From Bacillus swezeyi (lineage in GTDB: Bacteria; Bacillota; Bacilli; Bacillales; Bacillaceae), in assembly GCF_001969815.1 (NCBI RefSeq), contig NZ_MRBK01000014.1:1-64000 (forward strand): DNA of 64,000 nucleotides, given 5' to 3'. Shown piece after piece: positions 57,909 through 64,000 of the stretch. The position numbers and the translations under genes were made by a program. A model generated the notes under the pieces. That model had not been told where the DNA came from and did no database searches. It saw only the letters and a list, made by a program, of their open reading frames with translations. Each line of letters begins with the position of its first letter. Positions within the stretch are counted from its first letter, which is position 1.

Positions 57909-58211
57909 TCATTCTTTCTTTTTCATATCTTCAAGCTGTAATGTTCCGTCCTCTGCTTTCGTATACTCCACTTCCACCTTTGTGTATTCTTCGATTCCTT
58001 TATATTTGTCCCGTTTTTCGGGAGGAACCTGCAGCATAGTCTCTTTGCCGTCAATGTTGACAGCGACAGTATGCTGATCCGCCAATCCGACAAAGGTGCC
58101 TTCCTTTGTCAATGTTTCTGCGCCATTTCCTTCCCGGCCTTTTTGTTGCGATGTGCCGCAGCCTGCCAAAAGCAGCACAGTGAACAAAACTAGGATGACT
58201 CCCTTTTTCAT
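57909..58211 (-). CDS. yqiH: lipoprotein YqiH
   Basis: About 100 residues. Lipobox VLLLAGCGTSQ and a small charged domain with TFVGLADQHTVAVNIDGKET. Matches the small lipoprotein YqiH that precedes yqiI in B. subtilis. The ATG at 58211 starts the signal peptide; upstream in-frame starts lack a signal. Confidence 0.8.
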   Translation of the reverse strand: MKKGVILVLFTVLLLAGCGTSQQKGREGNGAETLTKEGTFVGLADQHTVAVNIDGKETMLQVPPEKRDKYKGIEEYTKVEVEYTKAEDGTLQLEDMKKKE

Positions 58212-58253
58212 GTCGATCACCTCATCCGCTGGATTTTTCTTCACCATGTACAT

Positions 58254-58656
58254 TATCTTTCATCCTCCTCAGCTGTAAAGCTGCTTACACCATCTCCTAT
58301 ATCCGACATTCCACCGCCTAATGGCTCAGCGATTTCCGGTTGTTAGCAGCCATTCGCTCTGATCCGTCCATGAAAAACGATCTAACACAGGCGGGAATTG
58401 GATGTGAAATGGAAGAAATCAGATCTTTTTCATCATTTTTTTACAAGACATCGATGATCGATTTTTTTCTGAATAAAAAAACGCCTTTTTCTTTTGGAAA
58501 AAGACGTTTAACATGCGGCTTCTCGCTTTATATGATTCAGTTTATGATAAGGACGAAATCCCGTGAGACAATCATCGAAATTTAGACAGATGCACAGCAA
58601 ACTAAAAAGGAGACCCCATTCTGATAAGAATCTCCCTCTTATATGAGTTTGAATGT
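58254..58656. other. intergenic region
   Basis: About 400 bases. It holds a stem (AAACGCCTTTTTC with GAAAAAGACGTTT, 58476-58514) and the S66 terminator at 58607-58636. Otherwise I see nothing. In B. subtilis yqiG lies between yqiH and spo0A; it is not present here. Confidence 0.6.
58607..58636 (-). terminator. terminator after the S66 peptidase gene
   Basis: Minus strand: GGAGATTCT, TATC loop, AGAA then TCTCC, followed by TTTTT. Confidence 0.75.
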
Positions 58657-59670
58657 TCATCTCAAATGCTGCAAAACCGTCCCTTTCCCATGATTCGACT
58701 CTATTTCGGCATATGCTCCATTGATAAACGTCATTTGCGGAGGAACATGACCACAGTCAATATCAAATATAATCGGGAAGTGAAGTTCCTCTGATAGCTC
58801 ATGATAAACATCTTCAGCTGTGTAACCTTGAATAGAAGCATGAACAGGGCTTCGGCCAAACATAATGCCTGAACAATCCTCAAACCAGCCAGCTAATTTC
58901 ATCTGGATGAGCGACCTGCGCAAATCAGTTGTTGACAGATCACAATTTTCGAAAAACCAAATCAGAGGATCTCCGTGAATAACATTTTCTTTAAAGTTCC
59001 GCACATCCCCATAAGGTGTTCCAACCAGATGCCTGACCGCGTCAATACAGCCGCCGAGCAGCCTTCCCTCTATCTTCACTTTATTGTTTATCGTTGTTTT
59101 CCAATCGGTCTCTTCGGTTAGATTAAAAATACAGGAGGTAGGTTGATCAAACTGCCATTCCTTCTGGTACTTTTCTGATGAGTGCTGAAGGATTGACTCA
59201 CTTTCTTTTGTCGTTAAAACAGCTTGCCACATGACTGTCGTCTGATCAGAATACTCTCCTCTTAAATCGACCAAATTTGTTCCATGGGCAGTAGCTATAC
59301 CCGTTTTCAATGTAATAGCCAAAAGCAGCAGACTAACATCAGAATAGCCCAGCACCCACTTATTCTTCATATTTTCAAAATCAATATATTCAAGCGTCTC
59401 AATCAGCAGTTCCCCGCCCCAAGGAGGAAAAATGAAATCAATATCCTCACAGCGCATCATACGGTTAAATTCTTCCGCCCGTTTTTTAGCAGGAGCTGAT
59501 TTCGCCTTATTCTGACTCCAAACCGTATCGCCGCATATGACGCTAAAGCCCATCTTTTCCATACGTTCACACGCAGCCTTCAGCAATTCATGCAGCTCAT
59601 GCGGCATTCCTGAAGATGGAGCAGTAACTCCAATCGTTGCACGCTCTTTTAAAAATGGATATCGTATCAT
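58657..59670 (-). CDS. S66 LD-carboxypeptidase / MccF-like
   Basis: About 337 residues. The family start ATIGVTAPSSG, nucleophile Ser in LGYSDVS, Glu in FENCD, and His in DIDCGHVPPQ form a Ser-Glu-His triad of S66 peptidases. Members remove D-amino acids from muropeptides (LdcA) or cleave microcin C (MccF immunity). Which applies is not readable, though the MccF-like features (GYSD, FENCD) are at least compatible. The ATG at 59670 follows GGGGGATTCTTT; a longer start at 59709 is not supported. Confidence 0.8.
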   Translation of the reverse strand: MIRYPFLKERATIGVTAPSSGMPHELHELLKAACERMEKMGFSVICGDTVWSQNKAKSAPAKKRAEEFNRMMRCEDIDFIFPPWGGELLIETLEYIDFENMKNKWVLGYSDVSLLLLAITLKTGIATAHGTNLVDLRGEYSDQTTVMWQAVLTTKESESILQHSSEKYQKEWQFDQPTSCIFNLTEETDWKTTINNKVKIEGRLLGGCIDAVRHLVGTPYGDVRNFKENVIHGDPLIWFFENCDLSTTDLRRSLIQMKLAGWFEDCSGIMFGRSPVHASIQGYTAEDVYHELSEELHFPIIFDIDCGHVPPQMTFINGAYAEIESNHGKGTVLQHLR

Positions 59671-59827
59671 AAAGAATCCCCCATACTTATGAATGATGTA
59701 ACACTGCATAAAAAAAGATTAAGTTTCGTTTTGGAAGTTATCATGAGAGGAAAAATACCGGTTTAATGAGCATATCAATTTAATTCACAAAATGTTTACA
59801 CATTTTTACAAGGTAAATACATCCATT

Positions 59828-59834
59828 CGTCGAA
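59828..59834. promoter_or_regulatory. possible 0A box before the LCI-like gene
   Basis: CGTCGAA on the plus strand matches the Spo0A-binding consensus TGTCGAA in 6 of 7 positions, 44 bases before the gene. One weak site; low confidence. Confidence 0.25.
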
Positions 59835-59877
59835 TTAATATATTTGATCACCAAAAAATTTAAAGGAGTGTTTCAAA

Positions 59878-60146
59878 TGTATGGTAAAAAAATTTTACTG
59901 TGCTCAGCTCTCTCTCTTTCCTTATTGACAGTTGGTGTTCCATCTTTTGCAAGTACCGGTCATGTTGAAACTCAAAGTGTTGCGATTCAATCTGATGCCT
60001 CTACACAAGAACTCGTTGATGACTACGTTTATAGTAGAGAGAATAAATTTGCTAACTCATTCACAAGAAATGGAATCACGTGGTATTTAAAAGACATTAA
60101 GTATTCTAACGGCTGGTACATTGGCCATTATCAAGCTAACATTTAA
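59878..60146 (+). CDS. LCI-family antimicrobial peptide precursor
   Basis: 89 residues. Signal peptide (KKILLCSALSLSLLTVGVPSFA, cut near residue 26), then an acidic pro-part and a basic/aromatic C-terminal domain FANSFTRNGITWYLKDIKYS followed by NGWYIGHYQ. The spacing of F-A-x-S-F, G-x-x-W, Y-x and GWY-x-G-x-Y matches LCI, the antimicrobial peptide of B. subtilis/B. amyloliquefaciens, and the precursor architecture is alike. No Cys in the mature part, as in LCI. The ATG at 59878 follows AAAGGAGTG; an upstream in-frame start is not needed. The S66 gene diverges from it. Confidence 0.75.
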
Positions 60147-60151
60147 ACTAA

Positions 60152-60180
60152 AATTCAGGATTCCTGGTGATCAATCCTGA
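60152..60180 (+). terminator. hairpin after the LCI-like gene
   Basis: TTCAGGATT pairs with AATCCTGAA across a ten-base loop. The T run after it is weak, so terminator status is uncertain. Confidence 0.5.
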
Positions 60181-60246
60181 ACATGAATGTTATTGTCTAT
60201 TTTTAAAGAATACCAAGTGGCCGTATGCAAAACCAATGTATATAGG

Positions 60247-61133
60247 TTAAATTTCAACATAGGGGGAAAACGCTTCATCATATCCCCCTTTTAATTGTGT
60301 AAAACTGTAGATGTATTTCACTTCTATAAGTAGGTGGTTAGTTTGAAATTTCATTACTATAAAAACCTTCGCAAAGCCCCTCCGTAAAGCGTGTGGATTT
60401 ATATTCTTTAATCCGTACTCACGCGCATACCTGTTCAATCGTTTTTGAATATTGTTATTCGATGGCCCTGCCGCTATTTGATTACCGTACTTTGTTATAA
60501 AAACAAATGTATTATCCTTATTGTACGCTCGGCGGATTTCGCCGTTTTTCTTCAGCATTATGGAGAGAAGTTGAGCAAGAATGTCGTCAAAGGGTAATAG
60601 TAAAGGCTCGCGATTTTTAATGATGTCCCCGCTAAAATCAATATGTTCTTCTTTTAAATTTGCAAGCGTCCCTCACGCATACCTGTTTTATACATGAGAA
60701 GCACTGCTGCCGCATCACGTAATTGGACAAAATCGGTTAAATCTAATACCAAAAGTAAAATTTTGATTTCAAGTTCCGTCGCACCTTCTTTAATCCGCCT
60801 GTCAACTTTGACCTTAACGTTCTTCCAAAACTTCGATTTGAACCATCCATTATCGAAACAGGGCGACAAAAACGCTTTAAAACATTTCAAACGTGTGAGC
60901 CTCGTTTGTGCGCTAACGTCCATTTTTTCAAGCCATGAATGAATTGACTCGTATGTGATTTCGTGCAGATATGTTAACTCTTCTGATTTCTTAAAATGAG
61001 ACACATGAAGACGATAATCGCTAATCGTACGTTCCCTATTCCCGCCCACTTCCATCTGTCGGAGAATAACCGCAAGTGCCTGTTCGATTGTAATTCGCTT
61101 TGGTTTAGGTGATTCGGAGGAATTACTAAACAT
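60247..61133 (-). pseudogene. tyrosine recombinase, frameshifted (copy A)
   Basis: Two reading-frame pieces on the minus strand belong to one XerC/D-type integrase. The first (61133-60654) has the N-terminal core-binding domain and the RDAAAVLLMYKTGMREG part of the catalytic domain. A one-base shift near 60665 moves translation to the second piece (to 60247), where NINPHALRRGFAK carries His-x-x-Arg. No later GH(S/H) box is readable and the tail is scrambled, so the protein is inactive. Confidence 0.75.
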
Positions 61134-61195
61134 GTCGGAAAGATCAGGAAGGCTTTCTTCTACCGTGAAAATTTTTTTTGAGTCATCCTAACGCC

Positions 61196-62250
61196 TACCT
61201 TCGTATTTTCTTTTTTGTCTTCCTTGATTTATTTAAGTCATCTATCACTCGATTTATTAACGAGTATTCATTCTGCTGCCTTGTAAGCGATTCTAACGAC
61301 AGGTGAGTATAGCGCAACACCATTCGTAAATCTTTATGGCCGATGATCGCCTGAGATCTCCTCCAGCCTGCAAAAACATACTAGCTGCAGTGTGTCTAAA
61401 TAAATGCGGATGGACTCTTTTGTTTATTCCAGCCCGTTCAACGTAATCCCGAGTCGTTTTCTAAAATTGTCAGTCGTTAGTCTCGTCCCTTCTTCTGATA
61501 TAAAGACGTACTTGCTAGGCTTAAATCGTGTATTCCTTAGCAACAATTTTTTTAATAACTTCATCGTATTTTTGTCTAAAGGTATCATACGACCTTTTCT
61601 TGTTTTGGTTTTTCGCGCATCAAGGATAATATAATTCAATTCAAAATTTATATTTTCGACTTCTAAGGTGACGATTTCCCCTATTCTGGCCATAGAATTA
61701 ATTAAACACATCATAACCACGTAGTCTCTAAACTCTAAGAATTTTCGTTTGTTTGGTGTTTTTAAAAGCTTTTTCATCTCGTCCACAGATAGTATTTGAA
61801 CCATATTCTCCGGTTGCTTAACTTTATTTACTTTTTGAAATGGATTTTCATTAACCATGTCTTCTTCAACACAAAAAGTAAAAATGGTTCTCAAAGTTTT
61901 CAGGTGGTCATTTGCATACGTCGGAGAACATCCTGGAGTTTTTACTCTATCCGGTTTATATCTATGTCCTTTAAATGTTTTCTTCTCGCGCAGGATATAA
62001 AGGTCATATACTCCCTTGCAAAGCCAACATCAATAGACTCAATATTAGTGGACAGACCTTTAATTTTCGCAAATTCTTCAACGCTCTCACAAACCCGTCG
62101 GTAACGATCAATTGTTTCTTTCGTAAGCCCTTCCGACATCTTTACGATACATATCTGCTTACACACATCAGAGAGGGTCTTACTTTTGTATGTATTTTTC
62201 TTTTCGACATTTTGTTTAATCGTTGGCCTTCGTTTCCCCCGCATGTACAC
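61196..62250 (-). pseudogene. tyrosine recombinase, frameshifted (copy B)
   Basis: Minus strand, three shifts. N-terminal domain 62250-61942; after a shift in an A-rich run near 61975 the catalytic domain continues (NSMARIGEIVTLEV with its Arg; 61894-61424). Shifts near 61424 and near 61355 separate it from the C-terminal part, in which HPHLFRHTAASMFLQAGG, IIGHKDLRMVLRYTHLS and RYTHLS carry the remaining catalytic His, Arg, His and Tyr. Sequence is complete in principle but cannot be translated as one protein. A distinct family member from copy A. Confidence 0.8.
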
Positions 62251-62783
62251 TCCATCCCCTCCTCAATGTCAGAATAGCTTAACTTTTTTCGTGATTCAAG
62301 CAAAAACCGAAATATAGTCTTTTTAACACAAGAAAAAAACAAAGAACACAATTAAAAACCGAACTATATAACGCAAATAGAGACAATATATTAATGAAAA
62401 ACGGAACAATGAATAGACGGAGCTCCACGACGAACTAACGAACGAGGGCGTTAACGAGACGGGTAACGAATCGAATCTTGTCTCGTAACAGCCGGTCCAG
62501 CACGCCGTTGTAGTAGCCGGCAAGACCGCGTTCACAGCGAAAACCCCAATTATAAACTTGTAACAACCGATTGCAACATCGAAAAGAAAAAACCGCCCGA
62601 TTACCGGACGGCGAAAATTCTTGCGCTATTTCGTTTTTAGTAATACCCTTATCGCGTAAGAACTAGCGACAAATTCATCGCAATAAGGACGAAAAATTCA
62701 TCGGAATTACGATAAACTTTTCGTTAGAAAAGCTACGTCAATTCAACGTATAAATCAGCGCCAAACCCGCGTTACATCAACGC
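62251..62783. other. intergenic region between integrase remnants and spo0A
   Basis: About 530 bases, with the spo0A terminator (62584-62612) and a pair of direct repeats AAATTCATCG at 62671 and 62694. No gene is visible. A frame at 62323-62535 (minus) looks accidental (serine/tyrosine-rich, no ribosome binding site). Confidence 0.5.
62584..62612 (-). terminator. candidate spo0A terminator
   Basis: Minus strand: GCCGTCCGG, TAAT loop, CGGGCGG followed by TTTTTT. It is 170 bases downstream of the spo0A stop, so other ends are possible. Confidence 0.6.
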
Positions 62784-63584
62784 TTAAGAAGCCTTATGCT
62801 CGAGCCGCAGTTTATCGGCAACCATCGCGATGAATTCTGAATTGGTCGGCTTTGCTTTTGACATGCTGACCGTGTAGCCGAACAGAGACGAAATGGAGTC
62901 GATATTGCCTCTGCTCCATGCGACTTCGATGGCGTGGCGGATTGCCCGTTCGACTCGGCTTGCAGTTGTATTGAATTTTTTGGCGATGTCAGGATAAAGC
63001 ACTTTTGTAATGCTGCCGAGCAGTTCAATATCGTTATACACCATGGAAATGGCTTCTCGCAAGTATAGATATCCTTTGATATGAGCAGGTACGCCGATTT
63101 CATGGATGATGGTCGTGATGCTGGCATCTAAGTTTTTCTTTGGCGATTCCGGCTGCGGACGAAGCACACTGCTTTGCGCAGACGGCGCGCGGTGTGCCAT
63201 TGGAGAACCGTTTCCGCTGACTTGACGGATATGACCGACTAGATTCTCCATATCAAATGGCTTAAGGATAAAATACGACGCACCCAAATCAACAGCTTTT
63301 TTCGTCACGTCTTCCTGGCCGAACGCCGTCAGCATAATGACGTTCGGCTGTTTTTTCAGCTGGGACTCCCGCAGCCTTTCAAGCACAGCCAAACCGTCAA
63401 GATGAGGCATAATAATATCCAGCACAAGCACATCAGGCTCCTTGTCTTTAAACAAAGAAAGGCATTCCTGTCCGTTATATGCCACACCGAGCACTTCCAT
63501 GTCGTTTTGCCCCTCAATATATTCGCTTAATAGGCCGACAAGCTCCCTGTTATCATCAGCAACACATACTTTAATTTTCTCCAC
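62784..63584 (-). CDS. spo0A: sporulation master regulator Spo0A
   Basis: 266 residues, near-identical to B. subtilis Spo0A. Receiver domain with the acidic pocket Asp10/Asp11, phosphorylated Asp56 in [11 protein letters not shown] and Lys in ILKPFD; a short linker; the C-terminal DNA-binding domain ([16 protein letters not shown] and [19 protein letters not shown]). Phosphorylated through the phosphorelay, it binds 0A boxes and directs sporulation and stationary-phase genes. Starts ATG; it follows spoIVB on the same strand. Confidence 0.98.
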   Translation of the reverse strand: MEKIKVCVADDNRELVGLLSEYIEGQNDMEVLGVAYNGQECLSLFKDKEPDVLVLDIIMPHLDGLAVLERLRESQLKKQPNVIMLTAFGQEDVTKKAVDLGASYFILKPFDMENLVGHIRQVSGNGSPMAHRAPSAQSSVLRPQPESPKKNLDASITTIIHEIGVPAHIKGYLYLREAISMVYNDIELLGSITKVLYPDIAKKFNTTASRVERAIRHAIEVAWSRGNIDSISSLFGYTVSMSKAKPTNSEFIAMVADKLRLEHKAS

Positions 63585-63660
63585 GTTTCTTCCTCCCCAA
63601 TGTGTATGTTGATAAATTTCATCATTCTTTTTCTAATATGTTTAATTCGACAGCACCACT

Positions 63661-63692
63661 TTATTCCCTTTTTTTAAAAATGAATTTTCCAA
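63661..63692 (-). promoter_or_regulatory. candidate sigma-H promoter of spo0A (Ps-like)
   Basis: Minus strand: GGAAAAT (-35-like) and GGGAATAA (-10-like) about 15 bases apart, a sigma-H arrangement. The place matches the known stationary-phase promoter of B. subtilis spo0A; the exact start is not determined. Confidence 0.5.
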
Positions 63693-63744
63693 TATTAGTG
63701 GTATATCTCGTTTATTTTCGGTTTTTTTCTGATTTTCTCGATTT

Positions 63745-63793
63745 TTCGACTAGAAATGAGATTTGACAAACGGGAGAACGTGAATTTGTCGAA
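63745..63793. promoter_or_regulatory. 0A-box-like sites upstream of spo0A
   Basis: TGTCGAA at 63787-63793 (plus) is an exact 0A box; TTCGACT at 63745-63751 is the same motif on the other strand with one mismatch. Likely autoregulatory. Confidence 0.65.
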
Positions 63794-63845
63794 AAATCTT
63801 TCCATTTTTATTTTAACTCACAATGCTGAAGAATAAAAGGTGAAA

Positions 63846-63877
63846 TCAGAAAACTGCCGGTGTCTCCGGCAGTTTTT
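63846..63877 (-). terminator. terminator after spoIVB
   Basis: AAAACTGCCGG, TGTCT loop, CCGGCAGTTTT with T run on the minus strand. Confidence 0.88.
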
Positions 63878-64000
63878 AGCTCGCTTTATCCTTTTTGTAA
63901 ATATCGATCCCCGCTTCTGACAGCATCCATTCAATGTGAACACCGTAGCCGCTCGTCGGATCGTTGACAAAAACGTGTGTGACCGCTCCAATGACCTTGC
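63876..64000 (-). CDS. spoIVB: SpoIVB peptidase, 3' end (partial)
   Basis: C-terminal 41 residues, cut by the window end. [13 protein letters not shown] contains the catalytic Ser of SpoIVB, an S55 serine peptidase secreted by the forespore that triggers sigma-K activation. Stop TAA. The order spoIVB-spo0A is the B. subtilis arrangement. Confidence 0.93.
   Translation of the reverse strand, partial: KVIGAVTHVFVNDPTSGYGVHIEWMLSEAGIDIYKKDKAS

Noticed and set aside
60247-62250. One intact integrase gene
   Set aside because: Two distinct proteins are present, each with frameshifts; no single frame keeps all catalytic residues.
62323-62535. 70-codon frame (-) near spo0A
   Set aside because: Accidental-looking composition in an intergenic region with no start signal.

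Overview
The window looks like a chromosomal segment of a Bacillus of the B. licheniformis / B. paralicheniformis group. The backbone follows the B. subtilis order from yqjQ to spoIVB (yqjQ-yqjP-proI-yqjN-yqjM-yqjL-rpmGA-rnz-zwf, then gndA-polY1-yqjG-yqjE-yqjD-yqjB-yqjA-artPQR-brxB-bmrU-bkd operon-bkdR-yqzF-yqiK-yqiI-yqiH-spo0A-spoIVB). The proteins are close to but not identical with B. subtilis. Species assignment is inference; no rRNA or marker gene is present.

Layout. 0-4.1 kb: accessory left edge with a type II thioesterase, an MFS exporter, a DUF3189 protein and a secreted poly-gamma-glutamate hydrolase. 4.5-14.2 kb: core yqj genes, including a proline T-box before proI, and zwf. 14.25-32.7 kb: an accessory block of about 18.5 kb between zwf and gndA, which I recall as neighbours in B. 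subtilis. It holds a TAXI-type TRAP transporter, an AT-rich FAD/iron-sulfur amino (imino) acid oxidase cluster with a ketimine-reductase-like (OCD) gene, a BrnQ carrier and a divergent XRE-cupin regulator, a gmuBACDR-like beta-glucoside PTS operon, a PhoP-box-controlled alkaline phosphatase and a glucose 1-dehydrogenase. 32.8-58.2 kb: core genes again, with an extra CheW-like protein, a 30-residue Prli42-like gene, the arginine ABC transporter and the sigma-54/BkdR-driven branched-chain keto acid operon. 58.6-62.6 kb: a second accessory patch beside spo0A, with an S66 (MccF-like) carboxypeptidase, an LCI-family antimicrobial peptide precursor and two frameshifted tyrosine recombinases. 62.8-64 kb: spo0A and the 3' end of spoIVB.

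How the genes work together. Three sugar/redox enzymes (Zwf, GndA, glucose dehydrogenase) feed the oxidative pentose phosphate route. ptb-bcd-buk-lpdV-bkdAA-bkdAB-bkdB turn leucine, isoleucine and valine into branched acyl-CoA for membrane lipids. The oxidase cluster could oxidise a D-imino acid or an opine-like compound and reduce the product through the OCD protein. The best candidates for something new are this cluster with its three-copy 17-bp operator, the LCI peptide plus S66 pair next to decayed integrases, and the helically phased TGCA arrays on both sides of bkdR.

Start codons were re-chosen where a ribosome binding site favours an internal ATG, GTG or TTG. All functional calls come from motif recognition and recalled family knowledge; no search was run.
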